A DNA stretch of 64,000 nt from Actinacidiphila oryziradicis (GCF_005047355.1 NZ_SUMC01000023.1:1-64000), one strand, 5' to 3'. Shown: positions 45,458 through 54,658, counted from the stretch's first letter. The notes: generated by a model not told the origin, from the sequence alone. Made by a program: numbers and translations.

Positions 45458-46603
45458 GTGCCCGTGCTCCCCTCCAGAGCGGTTGGCCTCGCCGGCTGTA
45501 TCGCTGCCGCCTCCCTCCTCCTCAGCGCCTGCGGCGCGGCTCCCACCGCCTCCAGCAGCGCCAAGAGCGCTGCCGCCGCCACCTCTGCCAAGGGATTCGG
45601 CGGAATGGCCGCCCTGGTCACCGCCGCGAAGAAGGAGGGCACGCTCAACGCGATCGCGCTCCCCCGCGACTGGGCCAACTACGGCGCCCTCATCGACGGT
45701 TTCACCAAGAAGTACGGCATCAAGGTCAAGGACGAGACGCCGGACGCCGCCAGCCAGGACGAGATCAACGCCATCACCTCGCGCAAGGGCCAGGACCGCG
45801 CCCCTGACGTGGTCGACCTCGGCGCCTCCTTCGCCGTCTCCGGCGCCCAGCAGGCCCTGTTCGCCCCGTACAAGGTCGCCTCGTACACCGACATCCCCTC
45901 GGGCATGACCGACCCCAAGGCGAGCTGGTACTACGACTACGGCGGTTACATCTCCATCGGCTGCGACGCCAAGCGGGTGACGGTGTGCCCGACGACCTTC
46001 GCCGACCTGCTGAAGCCCGAGTACAAGGGGAAGGTCGCGCTCAACGGCAACCCGACGAAGTCCGGTTCGGCCTTCGGCGGGGTGTACGCGGCGGCGCTCG
46101 CAGGCGGAGGCTCCTTCGACAACATCCAGCCGGGCCTGGACTTCTTCGCCAAGCTGAAGAAGAGCGGCAACTACAACCCCGTCGAGTCCACCCCGGCCAC
46201 GGTCGAGAAGGGCGAGACACCGATCAGCATCGACTGGGACTACCTCAACGCGGGCTACGCCGCCGAGTTCAAGACCAAGGGTGTGAACTGGACGGTCGCC
46301 GTGCCCTCGGACGGCAAGTACGCCCAGTACTACGCGCAGGCGATCAACAAGGACGCCCCGCACCCGGCCGCGGCCCGGCTGTGGGAGGAGTACCTGTACA
46401 GCGCCGAGGGCCAGAACCTGTGGCTCAAGGGGTTTGCCCGTCCGGTCCTGATGGCCGCCATGGAAACGGCGGGCACCATTGACAAGACGGCCGCCGCCAA
46501 GCTGCCCTCGGTCTCCGGTACCCCGACCTTCCCCACCGACGCCCAGCAGGCCAAGGCCAAGACGGCGCTGGCCTCGGGCTGGAGCAAGGCCGTGGGTGGG
46601 TGA
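45458..46603 (+). CDS. ABC importer substrate-binding lipoprotein
   Basis: A 381-residue lipoprotein of the extracellular solute-binding superfamily that serves polyamine, thiamine, iron or 2-aminoethylphosphonate importers. Lipobox LLSAC (Cys25). YDYGGYISIGCDAKRVTVCP, LLKPEYKGKVALNGNPTKSG and EEYLYSAEGQNLWLKGFARP are typical. GTG 45458 has AGGAG five bases upstream. First gene of a five-gene operon (two permeases, ATPase, HAD). The regulator type and HAD partner resemble phosphonate-uptake loci, but the ligand is not settled. Confidence 0.9.
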   Translation: MPVLPSRAVGLAGCIAAASLLLSACGAAPTASSSAKSAAAATSAKGFGGMAALVTAAKKEGTLNAIALPRDWANYGALIDGFTKKYGIKVKDETPDAASQDEINAITSRKGQDRAPDVVDLGASFAVSGAQQALFAPYKVASYTDIPSGMTDPKASWYYDYGGYISIGCDAKRVTVCPTTFADLLKPEYKGKVALNGNPTKSGSAFGGVYAAALAGGGSFDNIQPGLDFFAKLKKSGNYNPVESTPATVEKGETPISIDWDYLNAGYAAEFKTKGVNWTVAVPSDGKYAQYYAQAINKDAPHPAAARLWEEYLYSAEGQNLWLKGFARPVLMAAMETAGTIDKTAAAKLPSVSGTPTFPTDAQQAKAKTALASGWSKAVGG

Positions 46604-46610
46604 CCACACC

Positions 46611-47534
46611 ATGACCACGGTTCCCGCCGTCTCCCCCGCGCCCAGTGCGGCGCCGGCTGCGGGCAGCCCGGCGGAAGCGGCGGCGCCCCGGCGCCGCCGC
46701 TTCCCCGCCTGGCTCGCGGTCGTACCGCTGCTCGCGTTCACCGCTCTGTCCTTCGGCGTACCGGCCCTGGCCATGCTGAACGGTGCCTTCACCGCCAAGG
46801 ACCCGTCCGGAGGGGCGTCCCACTACACCACCGCCAACATGACCGCGTCCCTGGGCGGCGCCTACCTCACCGCCCTGACCGGCAGCGTCAAGCTCTCGGC
46901 GGTGTCCGCCGTCATCGCGGCCGTGCTCGGGCTGCTGCTCGGCCAGGCAGTCGTCACCTCCCGGCACCAGACACTGCGCGAGGCCGTGCTCACCGCTTCC
47001 GGAGTGCTGGCCAACTTCGGCGGCGTACCGCTCGCCTTCGCCTTCGTGGCCACCCTGGGCAATGCCGGTGTCCTCACCACGCATCTGCACCTGGCCGACC
47101 ACGGCTGGAGCCTCTACAGCTTCTGGGGGCTGGTGATCACCTATCTGTACTTCCTCATCCCCCTCATGGTGCTGACGGTGGTCCCGGCACTGGACGGCCT
47201 GCGCGCGCAGTGGCGCGAGGCCGCGCAGAACAACGGCGCCACCACCTTCCAGTACTGGCGCCATGTGGCCCTGCCGGTGCTCACCCCGTCGCTGCTGGGC
47301 GGCTTTGTGCTGCTGTTCGGCAGCGCCTTCGCCGCCTACGCGACGGCGGCGGCCATGGTGGGCAGCTCGGTGCCGCTGGTCACCCTGCAGATCGCGGACG
47401 CGATCTCCGGGAACGTCCTGATCGGCCAGGAGAACGTGGCGCTGGCCCTCAGCCTCGACATGGTCCTGGTGGCCGGCCTGGTGATGGCCGTGTACCTGCC
47501 CCTGCAACGACGGAGCGCCCGATGGCTGGACTGA
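46611..47534 (+). CDS. ABC transporter permease 1
   Basis: A 307-residue inner-membrane permease with about six helices. The EAA loop that contacts the ATPase is EAAQNNGATTFQYWRHVALP. The N-terminal 35 residues are Ala/Pro-rich and cytoplasmic. ATG 46611 is seven bases after the binding-protein stop; its 3' end overlaps the second permease by 13 bp. Confidence 0.92.
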   Translation: MTTVPAVSPAPSAAPAAGSPAEAAAPRRRRFPAWLAVVPLLAFTALSFGVPALAMLNGAFTAKDPSGGASHYTTANMTASLGGAYLTALTGSVKLSAVSAVIAAVLGLLLGQAVVTSRHQTLREAVLTASGVLANFGGVPLAFAFVATLGNAGVLTTHLHLADHGWSLYSFWGLVITYLYFLIPLMVLTVVPALDGLRAQWREAAQNNGATTFQYWRHVALPVLTPSLLGGFVLLFGSAFAAYATAAAMVGSSVPLVTLQIADAISGNVLIGQENVALALSLDMVLVAGLVMAVYLPLQRRSARWLD

Positions 47535-48376
47535 CCACGGCCGGTACGGGCCGGCGCCGCCCCCGCCTGTGGCGCGGGACCGTACTCGCCGGCGCGGCGG
47601 TGTACTTCCTGGTTCCGCTGCTGGCGTCGCTGCTGTTCACCGTAGACGTCCCGGGCCAGGGGCTGACCGCGGACTCGTACACGCAGATCCTGGGCTCCCC
47701 CGGATTCACCTCCAGTCTGCTGCTCTCCCTGGAGATGTCCGCCGCGACCATCGTGCTCGTGCTGCTGCTGATGGTGCCCGCGCTGGTCGCGGTGCGGCTG
47801 GCGGTGCCCCGGCTGGGGCCGGTGGTCGAAGTGATCTGCTCGCTGCCGCTGGTGGTGCCCGCCATCGCGTTCGCGGCCGGACTGCGCACGGTGCTGCTGT
47901 GGGGGCCGGAGTACCTCTCCACCACGCCGTTCTTCGAGACGTTCGTGGCGTTGCAGAACCAGTCCTTCCCGGTGGTGCTGGTCCTGGCGTACGTGGTGAT
48001 GGCGCTGCCGTTCGCACACCGGGTGCTGGACACGGGGCTGCGCGCCATCGACGTCCGAACCCTCATGGAGGCGGCCCGCAACTGCGGGGCGAGCTGGCCG
48101 AAGGCGCTGTGGCGGGTGCTGCTCCCCAATCTGCGGGTGCCGCTGCTCAACGCCGCTTTCCTCACCCTGGCGCTGGTGCTCGGCGAGTTCACGGTCGCCT
48201 CGCTGCTGGGCTTCGCGCCGTTCGCCGTGTGGATCTACACCATCGGCGGTTCCCAGGCGCAGCTCTCGGTCGCCGTCTCGGTGCTGAGCCTGGTCCTCAC
48301 CTGGCTGCTGCTGGTGCTGCTGACCCGCACCGCCGGCCGCGGCCCCGCTTCCCGTACCTCTTCCCGGAAGGGATGA
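47522..48376 (+). CDS. ABC transporter permease 2
   Basis: A 284-residue permease with six predicted helices and the EAA motif EAARNCGASWPKALWRVLLP. It overlaps permease 1 and is followed after four bases by the ATPase gene, so the operon is tightly coupled. It forms the heterodimeric channel with permease 1. Confidence 0.92.
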   Translation: MAGLTTAGTGRRRPRLWRGTVLAGAAVYFLVPLLASLLFTVDVPGQGLTADSYTQILGSPGFTSSLLLSLEMSAATIVLVLLLMVPALVAVRLAVPRLGPVVEVICSLPLVVPAIAFAAGLRTVLLWGPEYLSTTPFFETFVALQNQSFPVVLVLAYVVMALPFAHRVLDTGLRAIDVRTLMEAARNCGASWPKALWRVLLPNLRVPLLNAAFLTLALVLGEFTVASLLGFAPFAVWIYTIGGSQAQLSVAVSVLSLVLTWLLLVLLTRTAGRGPASRTSSRKG

Positions 48377-48380
48377 ACGC

Positions 48381-49445
48381 ATGACGATTACGGCCACTGA
48401 CGCGGCCACCATCGAATTCCGCGGCCTGCGCCGTGCCTTCGGTGCCACCGTCGCCCTGGACGGCCTGGACCTTACGGTCCGCCCCGGCGAGCTGCTCGCC
48501 CTGCTGGGCCCCTCGGGGTGCGGCAAGACCACCGCGCTGCGCATGCTGGCCGGCTTCGAGCATCCCGACTCCGGCCAGGTCCTGGTGGACGGCGAGGACG
48601 TCACCGGAGTTCCGGCGCACCGCCGGGACGCCGGGATGGTCTTCCAGTCGTACAGCCTCTTCCCGCATCTGAGCGCCCGCGACAATGTGGCCTTCGGCCT
48701 GCGGATGCGTGGTAGGGGCACAGCCGAGCGGCGGGAGCGCGCCGCCGAGCTGCTGGAGCTGGTGGGTCTGCCGGAGCACGGCGACCGTTATCCGCACCAG
48801 CTGTCGGGCGGGCAGCAGCAGCGGATCGCTCTGGCGCGGGCGCTGGCGTTGCGGCCGAGGGTGCTGCTGCTGGACGAGCCGCTGTCGGCGCTGGACGCGA
48901 AGGTGCGGCTCTCACTGCGGGAGGAGATCCGGCGGCTCCAGCAGGAGCTGGGCATCACGACGCTGTTCGTCACGCACGACCAGGAGGAGGCGTTGTCCAT
49001 GGCCGACCGGGTCGCGGTGATGCACGGCGGGCGGCTGGAGCAGTGCGCGCCGCCGGCCGAGCTGTACGCGCGCCCGGCCACGGCCTTCGTCGCGGAGTTC
49101 GTCGGCACCATGAACCGGCTGGGCGGGCGGATGACCGGGGCGGGCACGGTGGAGGTGCTGGGGCGGCGGATGGCTGTCCTCGAGGACGCGCCGCAGGGCG
49201 CCGGTGAGGTGGACGTACTGGTGCGGCCGGAGGCGGTGGTGGTGACGGCGGACGCCGAAGGAGCAGGGCAGGTCATCGCCACGAGCTTCCTGGGCGCCGT
49301 CACCCGGCTGACCGTGCGGCTGGCGGACGGCAGCGAGGCCAAGGCGGATGTCGCGACCCATGACGCCGCCGCTCTCGGGGCGGGCGCCAGGGTGACCCTG
49401 ACGCTCCCGGACCGGCCGGTGCTCGTCGACGCCCGTACCGCGTGA
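48381..49445 (+). CDS. ABC transporter ATP-binding protein
   Basis: A 354-residue ATPase. Walker A is GPSGCGKTTAL, the Q-loop is VFQSYSLFPH, the signature is LSGGQQQRIALARAL, Walker B is VLLLDEPLSALD and the switch is VTHDQEEALSMADR. A C-terminal TOBE-like domain (residues 270-350) is usual for polyamine/sulfate-type importers. ATG 48381 has GGAAGGGA upstream. Its TGA overlaps the HAD gene start. Confidence 0.95.
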   Translation: MTITATDAATIEFRGLRRAFGATVALDGLDLTVRPGELLALLGPSGCGKTTALRMLAGFEHPDSGQVLVDGEDVTGVPAHRRDAGMVFQSYSLFPHLSARDNVAFGLRMRGRGTAERRERAAELLELVGLPEHGDRYPHQLSGGQQQRIALARALALRPRVLLLDEPLSALDAKVRLSLREEIRRLQQELGITTLFVTHDQEEALSMADRVAVMHGGRLEQCAPPAELYARPATAFVAEFVGTMNRLGGRMTGAGTVEVLGRRMAVLEDAPQGAGEVDVLVRPEAVVVTADAEGAGQVIATSFLGAVTRLTVRLADGSEAKADVATHDAAALGAGARVTLTLPDRPVLVDARTA

Positions 49446-50125
49446 GCCGGGATCCGTACGGCCTGGCTGCCGTGCTGTTCGACATGGACGGCACCCTCGT
49501 GGATACCGAGGGGCTGTGGTGGCAGGCCGCCGAGTCCGTCGCCGCCGGGCTCGGGTACCGGCTGGGCGAGGCCGACGTCGACGATGTGCTGGGGCGTCCG
49601 GTGCCGCACACCGCCGCCCATCTGCACGCCGTCACCGGCGCCGACCGGTCGCCGGGCGCCCTCTGCGTCGAACTCGACCGCCGGTTCGCGGAGCTGGTCG
49701 GCAGGGACAGCAGCGGCGACGGGGGCGGCGGGATCAGGCCGCAGCCGGGGGCGTTGCGGCTGCTCGACGGGCTGAACGAGGCCGGGGTGCCGCTCGCGCT
49801 GGTGTCGGCGTCGCCCCGGGGGGTGGTGGACATGGTGCTGCGTTCACTCGGCGGATGGCGGTTCGCGCTCTCCGTCTCGGCGGACGACACCCTACGCAGC
49901 AAGCCCGCCCCTGACCCCTATCTGGCCGCGGTCGGCGCTCTGGAAGCGCCGGCGGCCGCCTGTGTGGCGGTGGAGGACACGCCCACGGGGGTGTCCTCTG
50001 CCGAGGCGGCGGGCTGTGCGGTGCTCGCCGTACCGTCACGGCTGCCCATTCAGCAAGGACCGGGCCGTACCGTCGTGGCGAGCCTGGAAGAGGTGGACGT
50101 CGCGCTGCTGCGCTCCCTCGCCTGA
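49442..50125 (+). CDS. HAD-superfamily phosphatase of the importer operon
   Basis: A 227-residue HAD IA hydrolase: VLFDMDGTLVDTEGLWWQAA (motif I), LALVSASPRGVV (II), RSKPAPDPYL (III) and AVEDTPTGVSSAEAAGC (IV). GTG 49442 overlaps the ATPase stop, so it is co-translated with the transporter. It probably dephosphorylates an imported or derived metabolite. Phosphonatase-specific lysine features were not recognised, so it should not be called PhnX. Confidence 0.88.
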   Translation: MSRDPYGLAAVLFDMDGTLVDTEGLWWQAAESVAAGLGYRLGEADVDDVLGRPVPHTAAHLHAVTGADRSPGALCVELDRRFAELVGRDSSGDGGGGIRPQPGALRLLDGLNEAGVPLALVSASPRGVVDMVLRSLGGWRFALSVSADDTLRSKPAPDPYLAAVGALEAPAAACVAVEDTPTGVSSAEAAGCAVLAVPSRLPIQQGPGRTVVASLEEVDVALLRSLA

Positions 50126-50135
50126 TGCGGGGAGA

Positions 50136-50327
50136 TCAGACGTGCGCGGGAGCCTCGTCCTTGAGGAAACGGCGAATGTCCTCGCGGAGCTGCGGGCTGT
50201 CGGTGTGGCCGTGCACGGAGATGGCGTGCTCGGTGGCGGCCCGCAGCACTTCGTCCTCTTCGCCGGAGATGGTGAGCGTGCAGTTCATTTCGCTGGGGAA
50301 CTGACGGCAGTCTGCGACCTTGCGCAT
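50136..50327 (-). CDS. DUF1059 small protein
   Basis: A 63-residue protein with the DUF1059 pattern: MRKVADCRQFPSEMNCTLTI, then EEDEVLRAATEHAISVHGHT. Common in actinobacteria, function unknown. ATG 50327 follows AGGAGG. Convergent with the HAD gene. Confidence 0.85.
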   Translation of the reverse strand: MRKVADCRQFPSEMNCTLTISGEEDEVLRAATEHAISVHGHTDSPQLREDIRRFLKDEAPAHV

Positions 50328-50386
50328 GAGACCTCCTGGTCCAGGACGGCTCTTCCGAGTCGTTACTGCCCTGATTCTACGCTTTT

Positions 50387-50803
50387 CTACCCATCGGCCC
50401 CGAAGAGCTTCAGCAGCTCTTCCTTGCCGAACATGCGTGCGGTTTCAATGGCGGAGGGGGTGCCGGCCGCCGGGTTGGCACCGCCGTCGAGGAGAGCCCG
50501 GATGACAGCGTCCTCGCCCTTGAAAACGGCACCGGCGAGCGGGGTCTGGCCTTTGTCGTTGGCCCGGTCGGGGTCGGCGCCCCGGCTCAGGAGGGCGGTG
50601 ACCGCCTCGGCGTGGCCGTGGTAGGCCGCGAGCATCACCAGGGAGTCACCACGGTCGTTGGTGAGGTTGGCCGGGACGCCCGCATCGACATACGCGGCGA
50701 GCGTCGAGGTGCCGCCCTGACGGGCGAGGTCGAAGACCTTGGCGGCGAGTTGCAGCACTTCGGGGTCGTGCGCGGGCTCGGTTTCCGGGGTCGGCTCGCT
50801 CAT
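50387..50803 (-). CDS. Ankyrin repeat protein
   Basis: A 138-residue protein with three ankyrin units: GDSLVMLAAYHGHAEAVTAL, GQTPLAGAVFKGEDAVIRAL and TPSAIETARMFGKEELLKLF. The N-terminal helix is acidic. It probably mediates protein contacts. ATG 50803. The next gene on this strand begins 60 bp downstream (DUF1059). Confidence 0.9.
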   Translation of the reverse strand: MSEPTPETEPAHDPEVLQLAAKVFDLARQGGTSTLAAYVDAGVPANLTNDRGDSLVMLAAYHGHAEAVTALLSRGADPDRANDKGQTPLAGAVFKGEDAVIRALLDGGANPAAGTPSAIETARMFGKEELLKLFGADG

Positions 50804-51018
50804 CGTTCCTCACTCCGTCGGCCATGCACTGGAATCATACGGTTCCACCTTACGCAGCGTCAGCGGGGCGCGCCGCACGCGGGGACAATCAGGGCATTAA
50901 TCAGCCAATCGGGTTAAATTATCGACTTTTCACCCATTTGCCACTATCCACGATCTATCACCTTCTGTGAGCCTGGAAGAACTCATGGTGACCGTCCCCA
51001 TCACACAGGAGTACCCCC

Positions 51019-51213
51019 ATGATTCTCTCCTGCTCAGCCATCGTCCTGCTCGCCACCATCGTCCTGCTCTTCAACCGAAAGGACGGCCTCAAGGGACACC
51101 ACAGCCTTGTCTGCATCCTCCTGGGCTTCTATCTCGCCGGTACCGCGATCGCCCCGAGCATCAAGGCCGGCGGCGCCAGCCTGGCCAGCCTGCTCGGCGG
51201 GATCAGGTTCTAG
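51019..51213 (+). CDS. smeA: Small membrane protein SmeA
   Basis: A 64-residue, two-helix membrane protein (ILSCSAIVLLATIVLLF and LVCILLGFYLAGTAIA). Size, sequence type and position directly before the FtsK-like gene identify it as SmeA. In S. coelicolor smeA-sffA is a sporulation operon: SmeA localises to sporulation septa, recruits SffA there and affects spore wall and chromosome segregation. AGGAG precedes ATG 51019 by seven bases. The upstream 150 bp are unusually AT-rich for this genome, consistent with a tightly regulated promoter. Confidence 0.82.
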   Translation: MILSCSAIVLLATIVLLFNRKDGLKGHHSLVCILLGFYLAGTAIAPSIKAGGASLASLLGGIRF

Positions 51214-51313
51214 TCCGGGAGCCCGGCCGTATGGCCGTCACCGCTGGGCCCGGACGCGGCCTCACCGCTCCGGGCCCATCCCGTCGTCCAACGATCGATC
51301 TCCTGGAGCACCT

Positions 51314-52927
51314 GTGGCCCGGCGCCCCCTCCCCAGAGTTGTGAGCAGTCACCCCTCGTTCGTCCGCGGCCGCGACTTCACCCGGACCGTCACCGACGGC
51401 GCCGCCGACGTCCTCTACCCGCTCATCAACATCGTGCGCGGACTGCGCCGGCAGGCCGCCTGGGCGCGCGGCTGGTGGGCGAAGACCCCCAAGGACCGGC
51501 GCAACCCCGCGCTGTTGCTGGTCGCGACCGCGGTACTGGTGATCGCGCTGCTCCCGTACGGGCCGGTGCTCGGCGTGATCGCCGTCATGGGCTCCGCCGC
51601 CTGGGCGGGGCGCGACCGCGCACCGGCAACGAAGGGCCCCAGTGAGCCGGAGACCGGCCGGCTCCAGTCGCTCTACGAGGCGCTGGTCCCCTACTTGTCC
51701 GACCCGGACGACCCGCGGCCGCTCTACGCCCACGACAGCAGCTGGGAGGGCGCCTTCAGCGAGTACGAGTTCGACGACGGGCGGTTGGTCCGGCTGCACC
51801 TGAAGTACCCCGCGTACTTCACCGACGGCGAGCCGGAGTCCAGGGCCCGCGTCGAACAGGTGCTGCACACCAAAGCCGGGCGGGGTCGCGAGTACCGGTT
51901 CGACTGGAACGAGGAGGAGAACCATCTCACCCTCACCGCGCTGCCGCCGCTCGCCACCGGCATCGCCGCCCAGCGCTTCGTCGCCTCCCCCGGAGAGACC
52001 GTGCTCGGCTTCACCGACGCCGGAGCCGTCCAGCGCACCGTCCCCGTCGCCGACGGCGAGGAGGTCCGCGATGCCCCGCCCATCGTCTGGCGCACCGGTC
52101 CCCGCTCCACCGAGCCGCATCTGCTGGCCCTGGGCCAGCCCGGCACCGGCATCACCACCCTGCTTCGCTGCTTCGCCCTGCAGGCACTCGCCCACGGAGA
52201 TGTGCTGGTCGTCGACGGCAGCGGTACCGGCGAGTACGCCTGCCTCACCGGGCACCCCGGCGTGCTGGCCGTCGAGAGCGGGCTCGCCGGGACGCTCGCC
52301 ACCCTGGAGTGGGCGGCGCACGAGACCGAACGGCGGCTCATCGCCGTCAACCGCGCCCGCCAGGCCGGGCGCCCGGCGCCGGAGGACGTCCGCCGCCCGC
52401 TGTGGATCCTGGTCGACCGGCCCACCGCCCTCACACAGCTCGCGCACGCCGAGGGCCGGACGGACCCGCAGTCGCTTCTCGACGTACCGCTGCGGCACGG
52501 GCGGGCCGCGAGCGTCACCGTCGCCGTCGGCGACCAGCTCGACGCCGCCGACACCCTCGCCCCCGCCGTCATCGCCCACACCCGGGCCCGCGTCGTACTC
52601 GGCCCCCTCTCTCCCGAGCACACGAGTGCTGTCCTCGGTGCCCCCCCGTGCACCACCCAGAGCGACCACATGCCGCCCGGCCGCGGCTATGCCCGGCTCG
52701 GCTCCGGCCCGGTCCTCCGGGTCCAGGTGCCGGCCACGCCCGATCCGTACGACGAGGAGACCAGCGAGATCCACCGGCAGGCGGTGCTGGCGCTGCTGCC
52801 CGCGGCAGGCGGCAGCGCCTGTGACGGCGATCGCCCCGAGCCTGTTCGCCTGGCCAAGTGCGGCCCGGTGGCAGCCACCGCCCCCGCGCCCGCGGCCCGG
52901 GAGGTCTTCCTCCCGCCCACCCGCTGA
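51314..52927 (+). CDS. sffA: FtsK/SpoIIIE-like sporulation protein SffA
   Basis: A 537-residue membrane-linked FtsK-like protein. Two helices lie at about residues 65-98, a middle domain at 115-260 and a RecA-like domain at 262-500 that ends with the FtsK-type GRGYARLGSGPVLRVQVP. GTG 51314 has GGAG six bases upstream, about 100 bp after smeA. The P-loop reads GQPGTGITT (274-282), with Ile280 where Lys is required, and Walker B reads WILVDRP, lacking the usual Glu. ATP hydrolysis is therefore doubtful here. Confidence 0.85.
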   Translation: MARRPLPRVVSSHPSFVRGRDFTRTVTDGAADVLYPLINIVRGLRRQAAWARGWWAKTPKDRRNPALLLVATAVLVIALLPYGPVLGVIAVMGSAAWAGRDRAPATKGPSEPETGRLQSLYEALVPYLSDPDDPRPLYAHDSSWEGAFSEYEFDDGRLVRLHLKYPAYFTDGEPESRARVEQVLHTKAGRGREYRFDWNEEENHLTLTALPPLATGIAAQRFVASPGETVLGFTDAGAVQRTVPVADGEEVRDAPPIVWRTGPRSTEPHLLALGQPGTGITTLLRCFALQALAHGDVLVVDGSGTGEYACLTGHPGVLAVESGLAGTLATLEWAAHETERRLIAVNRARQAGRPAPEDVRRPLWILVDRPTALTQLAHAEGRTDPQSLLDVPLRHGRAASVTVAVGDQLDAADTLAPAVIAHTRARVVLGPLSPEHTSAVLGAPPCTTQSDHMPPGRGYARLGSGPVLRVQVPATPDPYDEETSEIHRQAVLALLPAAGGSACDGDRPEPVRLAKCGPVAATAPAPAAREVFLPPTR

Positions 52928-52950
52928 GCCCCGGGACCGCCCGCCCCTGG

Positions 52951-54444
52951 TCAAGCCACGAAGAGGCCGGCGCCCTCCCCTTCGGTGCCGCCCCCGGAGC
53001 GGACGGCCCGGGCGGCGGCGGCCAGCCGCGTGACGGCATCGAGGGCGGTGGGGCCGCCGACAGTGAAGGGGAGGCGGACGTAGGACTCGAAGGCGCCGTC
53101 GACGCCGAAGCGGGGGCCGGAGGGAACACGGACGCCGAGGCGTTCACCGGCCACGGCGAGGCGGGAACCGGAGATGTCGCCGGTGCGTACCCACATGGTC
53201 ATACCGCCGGACGGGACGGCGAACTCCCAGTCGGGGAGCTGGTCGCGGAGGGCGCCCGCGAGGTCGTCACGGTGGTCGCGGGCGCGTTCGCAGCGGGCGG
53301 CGACGGCTTCGTCCCACCCGGTGTCGCGGAGCAGCCAGGCGACCGCGAGCTGGTCGACCACGGGTGAGCCGAGGTCCAGGTAGGCGCGGGCGGTGACCAG
53401 GCGGCGTACGACGTCCGGGGCGGCCCGCACCCAGCCGATGCGCAGGCCCCCCCAGATGGCCTTGCTGGCGGAGCCGATGCTGATGACGGTGCCGCCGCCG
53501 GGGTCGAAGGCGGCCATGGGGCGGGGCAGGACGGGCTGTGGATCGAGGACGAGTTCGGCCATGGTCTCGTCGGCGACGACCACCGTCCCGGCGGCGCGGG
53601 CCGCCTCGACCAGCGCTCGGCGCTGGTCGTCGCCGATGAGGGTGCCTGTGGGGTTCTGGAAGTCGGGCATGACGTAGGCCATGCGGGGCGCGGCGTCGCG
53701 CAGGACGCGCCGCCAGGCGTCGAGATCCCAGCCGGCGAGTCCTTCGCGCATGGCGACGGGGACGAGCCGGGAGCCGCACTCGCGGAAGAGTTCGAGGACA
53801 TTGGCGTAGCTGGGGGATTCGACGGCGACGCGCTCGCCGGGCCCTACGAGCCGCCGGGCGGCGGAGCCGATGGCGCCCATCGCGCCGGCGGTCACCATGA
53901 TCTGCTCGGGCATGGTGGGTATGCCGCGGGCGGTGTAGCGCTCGGCGATGGCGTGCCGCAGGACGGGGAGTCCGGCCGGGAAGTCGCCGTGGGTGCCGGC
54001 ATAGGCCGGCAGGTCGGCGAGCCCGCCGTGCATGGCGCGGGAGAGCCAGGGTTCCGGGGCGGGGAGGGAGGCGGTGCCGAGATCGATGACGGTGCCGGAG
54101 GCCTCGGGTGGCAGGGGTACGAGGCTGCCGGTGGGGAGGGTGTGGCCGTCGGGGATGGCGGTCCAGCTGCCGGCGCCGCGCCGGGAGTGGGCGTAGCCCT
54201 CGGCGCGCAGCGCCTCGTAGGCGGCGGCGACGGTGGTACGGCTGACCCCGAGGGCGACGGCGAGTTCCCGTTCCGCGGGGAGCCGGGCGGCGACCGGTAC
54301 CCGGCCCTCCAGGACGAGGAGGCGTACTCCGTCGGCGAGTCCGCGGTAGGCGGGCACCCGGCGTCCGTCGCCGGACCTGCGATCGCGCGGCTCCAGCAGC
54401 CGGGCGAGACGCGAGGCTCCTACGGTGGCAGTCCACTGGCTCAT
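52951..54444 (-). CDS. MocR-family regulator (second copy)
   Basis: A 497-residue GntR/aminotransferase fusion. The HTH is LPAERELAVALGVSRTTVAA near residues 55-75. The PLP domain has YVMPDFQNPTGTLIGDD and the Schiff-base Lys in GSASKAIWGGLRIGWVR. It shares many motifs with the MocR at 949-2436, including TMPEQI(L/M)VT. Convergent with sffA; the glycerophosphodiesterase gene is divergent, 214 bp away. The YczE-type membrane gene often divergent from this regulator is not seen. Confidence 0.93.
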   Translation of the reverse strand: MSQWTATVGASRLARLLEPRDRRSGDGRRVPAYRGLADGVRLLVLEGRVPVAARLPAERELAVALGVSRTTVAAAYEALRAEGYAHSRRGAGSWTAIPDGHTLPTGSLVPLPPEASGTVIDLGTASLPAPEPWLSRAMHGGLADLPAYAGTHGDFPAGLPVLRHAIAERYTARGIPTMPEQIMVTAGAMGAIGSAARRLVGPGERVAVESPSYANVLELFRECGSRLVPVAMREGLAGWDLDAWRRVLRDAAPRMAYVMPDFQNPTGTLIGDDQRRALVEAARAAGTVVVADETMAELVLDPQPVLPRPMAAFDPGGGTVISIGSASKAIWGGLRIGWVRAAPDVVRRLVTARAYLDLGSPVVDQLAVAWLLRDTGWDEAVAARCERARDHRDDLAGALRDQLPDWEFAVPSGGMTMWVRTGDISGSRLAVAGERLGVRVPSGPRFGVDGAFESYVRLPFTVGGPTALDAVTRLAAAARAVRSGGGTEGEGAGLFVA

Positions 54445-54467
54445 CGTTTACGGTCCACCTTTCGGAG

Positions 54468-54477
54468 ATTGGCCATG
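54468..54477. promoter_or_regulatory. MocR-associated motif ATTGGCCATG
   Basis: The same 10-mer lies 14 bp upstream of the first MocR gene (2451-2460) and here 23 bp upstream of the second. It may be an autoregulatory half-site. A second repeat is less clear here (CCAGCAT at 54481). Confidence 0.4.
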
Positions 54478-54658
54478 TATCCAGCATAGGACCGGGCCAC
54501 ACCGTAGCGCGTACGCCGTCCACTCGGTGGTTCAGCCCGCTCGGCGGCGCGTGGGGATCGGCACGGTGGCGTAGCCGCCGGCGCAGTTCTTCCCGCGGTT
54601 CCTCGCCATTCGCCGGCCGTTGTCCGGGCGGAGCGGGGAGCCCGTCATAATCCGGTAG

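Noticed and set aside
49442..50125. Assignment of the operon HAD protein as phosphonoacetaldehyde hydrolase
   Set aside because: The generic HAD motifs are present but the phosphonatase-specific lysine segment was not recognised and no 2-AEP transaminase is nearby.
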